NCBI GenBank assembly: GCA_030141605.1
Contig: JAQGDQ010002368.1
Span: 126,001-190,000, forward strand
Source of the DNA: Tubiluchus corallicola
Lineage: Eukaryota; Priapulida; Priapulimorpha; Priapulimorphida; Tubiluchidae
Length of the DNA: 64,000 nucleotides
Direction: 5' to 3'
Positions 1-47,197 of the stretch are shown in pieces. The number at the start of each line of letters is the position of its first letter. Positions within the stretch are counted from its first letter, which is position 1. Made by a program: the position numbers and the translations under genes. The notes beneath the pieces were generated by a model, which was not told the origin of the DNA, did not search any database, and saw only the letters and a list, made by a program, of their open reading frames with translations.

Positions 1-354
1 TCCATGTCGCAAAAGAATGATTCACTGACTAGATTCGGCCTTCTTGTATCACTTGCTAAGTTTTTGAGGTGAGTGAATAACTGAATGGTCACAGCCAGTG
101 TTTGGCGACTTCCGGTAAGATCGGCACTCAGGCTGGTTAGTGAATGGATGGGTGAACAATTTTAATTCTTGCTTTAGGTGGTCTCATTTGCTTTACTGGT
201 TCTGGCTGTATTCTCATCCAAACGTGGCCGAGACACTTCTACCAGTTTAGCTTCTACTGGTAATCTTACATGCACAGCTTTGCTAATGGTTCATGGTCAT
301 GTCACAACACGCTTGCTGTTCTATATTAATTTTGTTTGTATTATTTTATCCTAG
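1..354 (+). other. Upstream intron of the CaV1 gene (5' edge of window)
   Basis: No channel-like coding sequence is visible here. The next exon starts at 355 in the middle of the I-II linker, so the repeat I exons must lie upstream of the window. An open stretch at about 178-259 has splice-like ends but does not join in phase with the next exon and does not resemble segment IS6. Confidence 0.6.
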
Positions 355-29399
<29,045 letters not shown>

Positions 29400-30030
29400 T
29401 ACTGGCTGTTTGAGATCAAGGTAACAGGGTGATGTTTTGTGGCTGTCGCATAGCCATTTTGCACGCTTTGCAACTGTAAGTCGTGAGCAAGAAGAAACCG
29501 ATGTGGCTATAGGTAGTTGTTTAAACGTGTCAGCCAACAGGCTCAACTTGCACAAAGAAAGCAAATGTTGGGATTTGACAAACTGTTAAATTAAGGCAGT
29601 TTTAGGAAGCGTCGACGTCAACTGTTTGGAGAGTAAATCAAAGCAGCCTTTGATTGTATACCACTGACTTGACTACAAGATCTTGGTTGATGAAGTATTA
29701 TACACCTAAAGATGAAAGGTGTCATTTTCTTGTGCACATGAACATTTTGTGGGGCACTGTGTAAATTTCCCATCAAGCTTAATTTAAAGCTTATGAAAAT
29801 CATCATTGATAGAGGGAAATTTCTGAACATGTGATGAAATTTGATATGTATATTGAAGAATATAGATGTGTTGTTGTGTGGATGATGCTGGCTTTTGTGT
29901 AATTGTGAATACGAAACAAACAAATTTTTACGTTACATTTCATAACGGTTGTTTATTGTACATAAACTTGCTGTACAGATCTAAAATCACTTAATGAGTG
30001 GAGGGGTAGGCAGGACATTTGCAAAGAATG

Positions 30031-31140
30031 AGGTGATTTCAGGTCTTTGTGCACTGGTTTACACCTTCGGTGATTTCAGACGTTTGCATACTGGTTAACA
30101 CCTCTTGTGATTCAGGTCTTTGTGCACTGGTTTACACCTTAGGTGATTTCAGGTCTTGCACACTGGTTAACACCTTAGGTGATTTCAGGTCTTTGCACAC
30201 TGGTTAACACCTTAGGTGATTTCAGGTCTGTGTGCACTGGTTTACACCTTCGGTGATTTCAGACGTTTGCACACTGATTAACACCTTACATGATTTCAGG
30301 TCTATGTGCACTGGTTTACACCTTAGGTGATTTCGGGTGTTTGCACACTGGTTAACACCTTAGGTGATTTCAGATCTTTGTGCACTGGTTAACACCTCTT
30401 GTGATTGCAGGTCTTTGTGCACTGGTTAACACCGTAGGTGATTTCAGGTCTTTGCACACTGGTTAACACCTTAGGTAATTTCAGGTCTTGTGCACTGGTT
30501 GACACCTTAGGTGATTTCAGGTCTTTGTGCACTGGTTTACACCTTAGGTGATTTCGGGTGTCTGCACACTGGTTTACACCTTAGGTGTTTTCAGGCCTTT
30601 GCGCACTGGTTAACACCTTAGGTGATTTCAGGTCTTTGTGCACTGGTTTACACCTTAGGTGATTTCAGGTCTTTGCGCACTGGTTAACACCTTAGGTGAT
30701 TAAAGGTCTTTGTGTACTTGTTTACACCTTAGGTAATTTCAGGTCTTGTGCACTGGTTGACACCTTAGGTGATTTCAGGTCTTTGTGCACTGGTTTACAC
30801 CTTAGGTGATTTCTGGTGTTTGCACACTGATTAACACCTTAGGTGATTTCAGGTCTTTGTTCACTGGTTAACACCTTACATGATTTCAGGTCTATGTGCA
30901 CTGGTTTACACCTTAGGTGTTTTCAGGCCTTTGCGCACTGGTTAACACCTTAGGTGATTTCAGGTCTGTGTGCACTGGTTAACACCTTAGGTGATTTCAG
31001 GTCTTTACGTACTGGTTAACACCTTAGGTGATTAAAGGTTTTTGTGTACTTGTTTACACCTTAGGTGATTTCAGGTCTTTGCGCACTGGTTAAAACCTCG
31101 TGTGATTTCAAGTCTTTGTGCACTGGCTATCACCTTATAC
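30031..31140. repeat. Minisatellite, about 30 units of 37 bp
   Basis: Consensus parts are TGATTTCAGGTCTTTGTGCA, CTGGTTTACACC or CTGGTTAACACC, and CTTAGG. I count about 30 units with occasional 36-bp ones. Each junction contains CACCTTAGGTG, a near-perfect palindrome. Variants recur in blocks (TTTACACC and TTAACACC forms often alternate; a TGATTAAAGG then TAATTTC or TGATTTC order recurs), so units were amplified as multimers. Confidence 0.95.
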
Positions 31141-31348
31141 CTTTGGATTTTGTGCAACTCTAAATAGAGACTGTAGAAAAGTAGTGTCCATAGTCATGCA
31201 AATGTTGATGTTGCTTGACTATCAAAAGTGCTTCCTTTGCTGAGGATGTCCTTTCCTATTATGATGAGGAGTTTTTCAAACAAGTAATAATAGCATATGA
31301 AGACGATCTAGACATTATTTGCTTAGTCTGTAAAAATTTTGTCTTCTC

Positions 31349-31354
31349 AATAAA
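31349..31354 (+). terminator. Candidate polyadenylation signal AATAAA
   Basis: AATAAA in a TTCTCAATAAAGAGCTG context, the first canonical signal I noticed after the CaV1 stop codon. Confidence 0.5.
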
Positions 31355-32231
31355 GAGCTGTACACACTATATAAAACCCTGACTGAATTTGGTTTTATAT
31401 TTACTGGAGAGGGAACGGTATATGGCATGAAAATTGTTCTAGTAATGCTGTAATCTCAGTAACTGTTAGATAGCTTTTTTTAATAATTTGTCCCCAAACT
31501 GTGAATTGAAAATTGTGAATACTTGTTGCTGCCACGAAAGATATATAGCTCTCAAATTTTTCTGATGACAATGAGATATGTAATATGTAAGTAATACAGG
31601 AAAGTTTATGATTTTTGTATAACATCATATTATTTTGTGCCTACTACTTATTAGTAAGTATGTAGTAAGTACAGAAATTGAAAAGTTATGCAGAGAAGTT
31701 GTGAGTTGTTAATTGCTAAATCATAGTAACTTGCTAGTACAGTCATAAAATTTTTTACACAGTATTAGATGCAGTTTTTGAAACTAAAAACATTGTGTTA
31801 AGTTTAATTTGAAACATGGTAAATGGTGTTGCCATATCCTGTTTCAAGAATTTGTATACCAACTATTGAATTAGTACAAACGTTTATATGTAACGCTTGC
31901 AGTTACGATGCTTATAATTTGCTGCAGCAACTGCGTTTAAACAATCTGAATATCTTTACTCTTTTAGTTAATTTGTGTACATATGTAAATTTGAGTGTGT
32001 TTAACACATATGTTTGTGTGCAGCTTAATTCGTGTTGATGTTTCTTGGAAACTTAAATGCTTGAAATTTGAATTACAAATGCTTCATTTTGGAGAGCATA
32101 AGTGACATTCTTGTCCACATGTCTTTGATCACACAAAGTGGAGTTTGTTCAACAAACTACTTGAAGCAGCTGATGTAATAAAATTGTTTGCTTTGGGTGT
32201 GTTTGTTGCAATTTTGATGGCTTATGCAAAC

Positions 32232-32556
32232 AAACATTTGACAGTCAGTATTATGCCTTTATATGTAAATCAACTGATAACAATTTAAAATTAGCAGTTC
32301 ATGAAATGCTAATGTTTCCTGAATTTTCAAGCTTATTCAAATGCCTTTTTAAATTTGAAAGCAAGTTTGTAACTGGATGCAAAATTGACTAATATTTACA
32401 GTCAGTATTACGTCTTTATACATAAGTCGGCTGGCATAATAAAAATTTAAAATTAGTAATTCATGAAATGCCAATATTTCCTGAAATTTCGAGCTTTTTC
32501 AAATATTTTTTTTAATTTGATTGCAAGTTTGCAACTGATGCAAAGTTGACTAGTAT
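32232..32556. repeat. Tandem duplication of about 163 bp, diverged
   Basis: The halves 32232-32394 and 32395-32556 share ACAGTCAGTATTA-G-CTTTATA, TTAAAATTAG-AGTTCATGAAATGC and GCAAGTTTG-AACTG-ATGCAAA. The degree of divergence suggests an old event. Confidence 0.75.
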
Positions 32557-33101
32557 GTTACTATATTATGTACAATGTTCTTGCATACATGTATTACCAT
32601 GAATTTGACTTATTTTGATGTAAATTTTTTTATCTATCCATGGGATAGCAACGGTTTATGGGTGTCGATTGTGGGGCCTTAAACCTTGGGGCAGCTGCCA
32701 CACTTAGTCAAAAAGGCATCTATATTATTATTAATGACTTGTGAGATGGGATTTGATATTATTTTTCTTAGTCATTTGAATATTTTATACTTAACTTTAT
32801 AGTAGTAAAAGTCTTCACCAAAGCTCTTGCAATGCAGTCACATAGTGTAACTTATGTAAAATAGTATGTAATGTTAAATGCTGTTTCATATTTCTAGTCA
32901 TTGATCTAGTCAGTTAAGTATAACTTTTAATTTTGAATTTATCAAGTTCTCAAACAAATTGCAATATGATGCTTAGCCATCAAATATTATAAATCGGTTT
33001 AACACACATGATTTAGTTAGAATAATTTAATGACTTCATTTTTATTATATACAATTGTATATAATAATTTATATATTATATTATAATAATTTAATATAAC
33101 A

Positions 33102-33328
33102 TGTTATATAAAATGAAGTGAAATATTATGCATGCATATATCACCAATTTACAGTTTCCACATTACATTATGATGACATTATTTTGTAAAAAAATAAACA
33201 TAATCGAATTAAGTTGCTATATAAAATGAAGTGAAATATCATGCATACATATATCACCAATTTACAGTTTCCACATTACATTATGATGATATTATTTTAT
33301 AAAAAAATAAACATAATCGAATTAAGTA
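33102..33328. repeat. Tandem duplication of about 113 bp, recent
   Basis: Two adjacent copies that include TATATAAAATGAAGTGAAAT, CACCAATTTACAGTTTCCAC and AAACATAATCGAATTAAGT differ at only a handful of positions, so the duplication is young. Confidence 0.85.
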
Positions 33329-34580
33329 TGCAAAAATTGTGAAAGTGTAATGTGTTTGAATCGATATTACATAAATTTACTGTTTGATTGCGGCGAGTAG
33401 GATGTTTTGTAATCAACTGGACATATAGCACCCTCCATTGGCATTCTCATATTGCTAACTATTATTATGTGCATGACTGTGATCAGATAACTACAACTCT
33501 GTGTTACAATAGGCTGTTTTTGCTGTTAGTCTTCCAGGAAATGGTGTGGTTTAATGGTGAATGTGACGGATTATGACCTTGGTGCTCCTAGAATAATGAA
33601 AATCTAATGGCCCCCTCAGACACAGCCACCCTCTAATTCGCCCTACATGCCTTGAATATTTCTTACTCGTGACATTTGCATAGCTTGAAACAAACATTAT
33701 TGTTGCTGTTGTTGTTGTTATCATCATTATCATTTTTATTATCATTATCATTATATTCTATAAAAAATTTTATACAGCAATTTACTTTTAGTGTTCAGTC
33801 GACTGCCGTCCGTTCCTAGCCGAGGCAGGACGGACATCACTGCGGCCTAAATTATGCTGCATGTCTTTGCTTAGGCTAACCAAACGTTTCAGCCAAAACG
33901 ACATACGATGTAGATCAACACAACGCAAATCAGTTTTAGTGAGTTGCTCATGTGCTATTTGCAGCATACGATTTCTACCCAGTTCCAATCCATCCTAATA
34001 ACCTGAGCATTCTTTACCCATGCTTGTGGTCTGGTCAGATAATTTTTTTGTTCACATACACTCAGTTGTTGTCGACCTGAGCAATGTTGCGACTCGCGGG
34101 AACTCGTAACTTCCTAGTTGCTGGATATCTGAGCGTGTGCGTACACGTCTATTTCCTGTAGGTGAACGTGAGTTGCGCTGCATCGCGAGTCTACCTAAGC
34201 TTGGCTTAATGTGATTTAGAACTTGTAGAACTGCTTTTCTGAATACCAACCAAATCTTGTATAGTATTTAACACGCCTACAATTTTGAATTGCATAGCAT
34301 TTTCATGAGACTAGAAAGCAGACTTAAAACAGTGGGCAGAAAATCGTTGAACAAAATTTCTGCATTATAAATATTTTGTCGACGTAATCAATTTTGAGTA
34401 GAGTTCTTTTACTGATTTTGACAGGGTTTTTTATATAATTTTGTTACAGTACGATTGACGAACTTGTTTAAATCAGAGTTATCACAGACAAAAACACAAA
34501 TAGAAGTTGTGACAATGCCATGCTGGTAATAACAATGCACAAAATGTACTGGGCAGCTCACGTACCCATCAACCTAAAAC

Positions 34581-34796
34581 TTTAATTTGTCTTTCGAGTC
34601 TGGATAGACATAAATTGTGATCCCATTTGATGAAGTTGGCGTTGAATAAGAAAATAAACAGGTTCGGTAGTTGGATGAACGGTCTATCTTCAGCCATGCA
34701 CAAACTGTAAATTCTGTTACGGATGCATGAGTTGAAACATTTTTTGAAAAATATTTACTGCTGCCACTTTTCTCAAAGTACAGCTCAGTTTGACAA
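34581..34796 (-). CDS. Isolated exon encoding part of a pentraxin/LamG-like domain
   Basis: On the minus strand the frame reads ELYFEKSGSSKYFSKNV, then TEFTVCAWLKIDRSSNYRTC and LFSYSTPTSSNGITIYVYPD. This resembles the N-terminal part of a pentraxin-type (concanavalin-like) domain: FTVCxW, a spacer, then LFSYxT..SNxIxIY. A pyrimidine-rich stretch ending GGGAG precedes it, and a GT (GTTTTAG) follows just before an in-frame stop. No other exon of this gene was recognised nearby. It may be a piece of a longer minus-strand gene or a relic. Family call moderately sure, splice sites weak. Confidence 0.5.
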
Positions 34797-37700
34797 CTCC
34801 CAGAAAAAAAACAAGAAGTTTTGTTATAAACACGACATACCAAATTATAATTACCTATAATAACGCAAATCTATTTCTTAATTCGAAGAATGGGTGCAAT
34901 TGATTAGAAATTCTATAATTAAAAAATGATTTCAAAACAGTACCGTGATCCATAATCATGTGATCCATAATCACAGTGATTGTTTGGAACATCGTATTTT
35001 CTCTTTTTCTTAGTAGTGAAATTTTTCATTCATTATAGGGTAATTATCCAAATTCACAGAGTTCAGTTACAGAAGCAGTATAAAGCATACATTTATATGG
35101 GCACGTGCACAGAGAGAGATCACTTGCCTACATATTGATGAATATTTCGAAAGCGTGTGGCTCAAGGGCTGTTCTTGCCTAACATTTGAATGCAGTTTGC
35201 AAAACATGGTACAAATTGTTTGCTTAACAGCAAATCACAGAAAGTGTATTGCAATATGGCGCCCATTGTTTGTATCAGAATTTGCGTGAGTCTAGGAATA
35301 TCTCTGTGTGCAGGAACGACTTTTATATCAATGGCACAAAGTTTCTTTCTCAAAACGAAAACAATATCTGTTGTAGAGCGAAACGTTAGACAAGAGCCAT
35401 TTTAATGTAATGGCCACTTGTTGGAAAGGATGCAGCCCACTTATTTATAGTTGTTCTGTTATTATGCTAAAGGCTGGAATTGTTTGTTCAATATTTTCAA
35501 TGTCGTTTTGGCGTTTTATGCTTTGTGGTGTTTTTCGTGGGTTTAATTCAATCAGGTTTTATTTGTAGTGTTCTTGCTGCTACTGTCGCTGTTGTTGTTG
35601 TAGAACAAGCGTGCATGGAGGAGTAGTTGGAACACATAGGATAGAAAGAATATCCTTTTAAGGGATCATGAAATAAATCCCTCAAAGTGAAAATGGGATT
35701 TTTTATGTAAAATAATATCGTTGTCATTTTTAAAAGTCACAATTTACCTAAAAAACAGTGAGATGGAGTTTTTAAAACTAGATGTGTGTTCAGATCATTT
35801 TTATTGCTGAACTATAAAAATTATACTGATTGTAATATCTTGTGTTTTATTGGAATTTATGCGTCTTTGTGGAGAAATCCGAAATGAACTTTTTAGTCAA
35901 TGACTCAACCACTTAGTCAGTCAATCAAATCAATCAATCAATTGACCATATAATAACTCATGCGCAAACAGATATTTTATTTAACAAAAGTGCAATTTCA
36001 ACAAATTCAATTGAATTTATTTTACGTTATAACATTCTAAAAGATTATAAAAATTTACATCCAAATTTATATTGCTTGCACAACTTGTATTTGAGTACAA
36101 CTTCTAGCACTGTTACTTGTCCGACTCACTGCAAGTAAGAGTGTAGTTTAAACTGAGCAGTAACATCACACTATGTCAGCTTTAAACTGGGGTGCAGTTT
36201 TAATAAAAATAAAGTTCAATACTGTAAAAAAAACTTTGCCAAAAATCAACTGCTACTCTTGAAACGTTTGCGTGGAAGATGATGGTTTTGTTTGCAGTGT
36301 GCTTCTAGTATTTTCCAACCTGAAATGTTAAAATATGAGGCGTGATTATAAAATCACTTGTAAAATATAGAGTACAATCATGAAACTAATATTATGCTTT
36401 AATTCAACACAGTCTAGTTGATTACAGTTTAAATTATATAAACTAATTAATAAGTAGTGTAGCGCAGGCGCACCTTTTATTCTAAAATATGGCATTGGAT
36501 ACAAATTGGTGTTAATGATACAAGTCACCCCTAAAAATACCAGCAGTTTAAACCCAAATCTTCTGAATAATTTTTGTACAAGTATTTCGACTCTTATTTG
36601 CTAAACTCATACACCCGTTGCTTTCAACCGATCAGGTTTCGTTTTAGTTCTGATTTTGACATATGCGCTAGTTTCGGAAAGTCAACACTTGCTGTACTTT
36701 GGAGCTGTAGTGGTAATCAGGTTAACTAGAGATGGCTCGTCTTCGTATCTGTGCTTTCTTCTGACCAGACCTAGAGTTGTAGATACTAAGTATGTTATGT
36801 TTTTCTATAACTTTGCAAGGAATCCTGTCTCAATTAGTTCATGCTTTGCAAACAATCTAAATTTTTTTCAGCCGAAGTTGACACAAACAATAGCTAACCG
36901 TGTTATTCAATTCAACTGTGCTTTATTTTGCTTATGTTGAAACCATTATAAAGCTGCCCGCCCCCGTTTCTGCAGACCCGAATCACTCCCGGGTGGCGAG
37001 GCGCCACCAGCAGTTCAATAAGCATTTTTTCCAGTGATTAATTATAAATAATACGATTCGGAAAACATCGACCGCTTATGTAGGGATTTTATCAGTTCTT
37101 TCTGCATTAAACAACTTTTCAATGACTATGTCCCCAAATTTTATTATCATAAATCATTTTTACTTTTTAATGCATTTAATTGTACGAAAAATACCTGCAA
37201 AAAGCTTTTTTGGGTTATGTTTGCAAAACTACATTACTTGCGAATTCTGTCCGATGACTTTGCTCAGAAAATTCGTTTTGAAAATTCCTCTTCAAATTTC
37301 CGCACGGTAACCACGCAATTGTACTAAATGCTGAGCTTAAAAGCTACAGCTTCGAGGCCTAATTTCACTTTTTCGTCAACTTTCTGAATGTCGTTAATAT
37401 TAGTTTAGCGATTTGTAAGAGCGATGTCATCAAATTTCACGGACTTTCGTGAACTCCCAAGCAATGGCTTCAAATTTTGAGTAAAATTTCAATAGTGCAC
37501 GCAGTGCAAACTGCAGGAAAACTTGACAAATCAGATTATAGAACAACCAAAACGTGTTATATAATGATTTGCAATGTTTGGGTAGAGTAGAATTAGGCCT
37601 ATTGATCAAAACAAGTGTGGCTGGATTGGATTAAATACGCCGTGGGTCTCATTTCAAGGCAAGGTAGTAAAACAGACGTTTTATCCAGTATGTCAAGTCG

Positions 37701-38429
37701 TTCTCTGTTAAAATTTTGTCAGCTTAACTCCGATTAACAATTAAATGTGCAGCAAATGCAACTTTAATTTCAATATCATTCGTCATTTTATTAACTTCGT
37801 CACATCATTATAATTTTATTAACTTCGTCACAGCATTATAATTTTATTAACTTTGTCACATCATTATAATTTTATTACGGTAACTTCCTCACAGTATTAT
37901 AATTTTATTAACATCGTCACAGCATTATAATTTTATAAACTTCGTCACATCATTATAATTTTATAAACTTCGTCACATCATTATAATTTTATTAACTTCC
38001 TCACAGTATTATAATTTTATTAACTTCGTCACAGCATTATAATTTTATTAACTTCCTCACAGTATTATAATTTCTTTAACATCGTTACAGTATTGTAATT
38101 TTATTAACTTCCTCACAGTATTATAATTTTGTTAACTTCGTCACAGCATTATAATTTTATTAACTTCGTCACAGCATTATAATTTTATTAACTTCGTCAC
38201 ATCATTATAGTTTTATTAGCTTGGTCAGATAATTAATTTAATAATTTTCGATACTTGATTAGCACAAATTATTTCGTTTAATCCAGATAAAATGAAGACT
38301 GGTCGTAAATGATATGATGTCATTCAGTCAAGTAAGTCATGGTGTAATAATGATTATGATTTATGACGATGATTAAAAAGTCATTTTGGACAACCATCTA
38401 GTAGGCAATTGGACCCATATAACTAGCAC
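34797..38429. other. Intergenic or 3' region of the TTLL gene; no further exon recognised
   Basis: Short frames only. The TTLL gene (minus strand) must continue towards its stop codon somewhere below 38430, but I could not identify the exon. A small GC-rich hairpin-like patch (36958-37015) stands out. The 28-bp minisatellite at 37783-38230 is listed separately. Confidence 0.45.
37783..38230. repeat. Minisatellite, about 16 units of 28 bp
   Basis: Unit ATTATAATTTTATTAACTTC followed by GTCACAGC or CTCACAGT. About 16 units with substitutions and one 5-bp insertion. It lies just downstream (in TTLL direction) of the last recognised TTLL exon. Confidence 0.95.
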
Positions 38430-45513
<7,084 letters not shown>

Positions 45514-45565
45514 CTGAAAAAATGGACAATTTCATCGTCCCTTGCTATGCCCCTCCCACCTCCTC

Positions 45566-45566
45566 T

Positions 45567-45615
<49 letters not shown>
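45566..45615 (+). repeat. (TC)n microsatellite at the 5' edge of retrotransposon copy 1
   Basis: Pyrimidine tract CTTTCTCTCTCTC running directly into the retrotransposon start GTTCTGACTGTGACC. Confidence 0.95.
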
Positions 45616-45618
<3 letters not shown>

Positions 45619-46021
45619 CTGACTGTGACCGTGACGAAGTAAAGTTGCTATCAAAGCTGTTCATATTTTGAAGTCAATTTTAACAACTTTATGTTACGCG
45701 TTATGTTGCTATAAATTTTATACCTACGTGTGTATGAATAGTACGCGGTTTCAGTGATGTAATTTAAATTCTGTGATAATTGATCTTATTAAAGTTATCA
45801 ACGAAATAAACATTGTTATAAGAACTATATTGTGTGGATTTGGCGCGAAAACCAAACGCCGAGAATTAGTGGAGGACCTACACAAAAGGCCCTAATCGGG
45901 TCGTTAACAATCAATGGTAATTTAAGGAAAATCAGTTCCTTGTGACAAAGACGTTCCCCTTGACATCCTCGGGCATTATAAGGCATCTATTATATCCTGA
46001 TTACGCTATACCTTCTTCAAA

Positions 46022-47197
46022 ATGAGTACCTCTGGCGTACTAGCCAGGAAAAGCTGTACTATTTGTAGACGCAGTAAGGAAATAACAAAAAGAGAAATAT
46101 ACTGCGAGGTGTGCGTTGGCTGTTTTCACAAGTTCTCAAATGATAACGAATCAGACTCTGAGACTGAAACTATTGGGACGCAGTCGGAGCCAAAACCCCA
46201 AGCGCCGAATGATGCTAGCAAAGCAGGCTTCCTTGATCTACTAAAAACTGAAATAATTCATTTCATTCAGGAAGAGAACGATATCAACAAGCTGACCGAA
46301 ATATTAAACCGGCTGAAAAAAATATCAGGTGATCCTGTCATGGATAAACTAAATCAGATAGAACAATCAATAGAAAAGCTGTCGGGAACAGAACGCAGAC
46401 CTTCCGGCCTTACTTCCTATAGCAATGCTGTGAAAAAAGACCTGCAAACGTCTGTTACTTCTCGAAAGCGTCAGTTTCCAAATACACAAAATCGCATTGT
46501 TCAATATGATCCAGCTAAAACAGTTATAATAGAAAATGTTAAAGACAAAAAACTTGTAGAGACCAGCGCATCAATTAAAACAAATCTGTGTAAGTATTTT
46601 CCACGTGTAAGATTTGAAATAGCCTACAGAACTGCTCGAGGAAACATACAAATTCAGTTAAAAGATTCTGAAACTGCCGATGAAATAATAAGCTCATGGA
46701 ACCCAACTTATATGGGTACCGACACGAAAGTCAGAAAACCAAATAAGTACTCTATTGGAGTGATCAAAGACTGTGACCCGGAATTGACTGAAGACGAAAT
46801 AAAGGCGGCAATTGAACAGAAGTTCCCAGTAATCGAAGTAGAGCGATTTAAACGGAAGAACGGAGCCAATATGCCAATAGTTAAGGTGAAATTTAGCTCA
46901 GACGTTGAACTACAACGTGCAATACAGGAGGGAATTCCTATAAAACATCTTCTGTGCGAAGTAGAACAATATATCCGAAAACAAACACCTTTACGCTGTT
47001 ACAAGTGTCAGTCTTTTGGACACGTTGCTAAGTGGTGCAGAAATAAAGCCAACTGTGGTAAATGCGGAAATCTGCATAAAACATCTGAATGCAACAGCAA
47101 AGAGATAAAGTGCTACAATTGCAAAAGTGAGCATGAAGCCAATTCCAAGAATTGCTCTACATACTTAGATCAGTTAAAAAGACTTAACCGTATCTAA
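46022..47197 (+). CDS. LINE ORF1: gag-like nucleic-acid-binding protein (copy 1)
   Basis: 391 residues. The N-terminus has a Cys/His cluster (CTICRRSKEI, then YCEVCVGCFHKFS), followed by a Glu-rich linker with a predicted helix (LTEILNRLKKISGDP), an RRM-like middle and three C-terminal zinc knuckles: CYKCQSFGHVAKWC, CGKCGNLHKTSEC and CYNCKSEHEANSKNC. Such proteins coat the element RNA. The stop codon overlaps the ORF2 start in the string TAATG. Confidence 0.93.
   Translation: MSTSGVLARKSCTICRRSKEITKREIYCEVCVGCFHKFSNDNESDSETETIGTQSEPKPQAPNDASKAGFLDLLKTEIIHFIQEENDINKLTEILNRLKKISGDPVMDKLNQIEQSIEKLSGTERRPSGLTSYSNAVKKDLQTSVTSRKRQFPNTQNRIVQYDPAKTVIIENVKDKKLVETSASIKTNLCKYFPRVRFEIAYRTARGNIQIQLKDSETADEIISSWNPTYMGTDTKVRKPNKYSIGVIKDCDPELTEDEIKAAIEQKFPVIEVERFKRKNGANMPIVKVKFSSDVELQRAIQEGIPIKHLLCEVEQYIRKQTPLRCYKCQSFGHVAKWCRNKANCGKCGNLHKTSECNSKEIKCYNCKSEHEANSKNCSTYLDQLKRLNRI

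Larger units (their letters stand above)
29400..31354 (+). other. Probable 3' UTR of the CaV1 gene
   Basis: There is no further coding after the TAG at 29397-29399. The first clear AATAAA polyadenylation signal that I see downstream is at 31349-31354, so the UTR could be almost 2 kb and include the minisatellite. An earlier, non-canonical poly(A) site cannot be excluded. Confidence 0.5.
31360..34580. other. Intergenic, AT-rich; no gene recognised
   Basis: Contains only short frames without domains. Two tandem duplications (32232-32556 and 33102-33328) are listed separately. Minus-strand frames at 33788-33988 and 34052-34249 lie in a less AT-rich patch, but I see no domain in them. Confidence 0.5.

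Noticed and set aside
178-259. Possible exon just upstream of the AID exon (AG before, GT after)
   Set aside because: The only open frames do not join in phase with the exon at 355, and none resembles IS6 or the repeat I pore.
30031-31140. CRISPR-like array
   Set aside because: Units are contiguous with no unique spacers, the genome is eukaryotic, and variation is within the unit. It is a minisatellite.
33788-34249. Minus-strand gene in the less AT-rich patch
   Set aside because: Two short frames without domain or phase-linked splice sites; perhaps an old repeat.
36958-37015. GC-rich hairpin-like patch (GGCGAGGCGCCACC) as a structured RNA or exon
   Set aside because: Too short, no phase-linked exon and no known motif.
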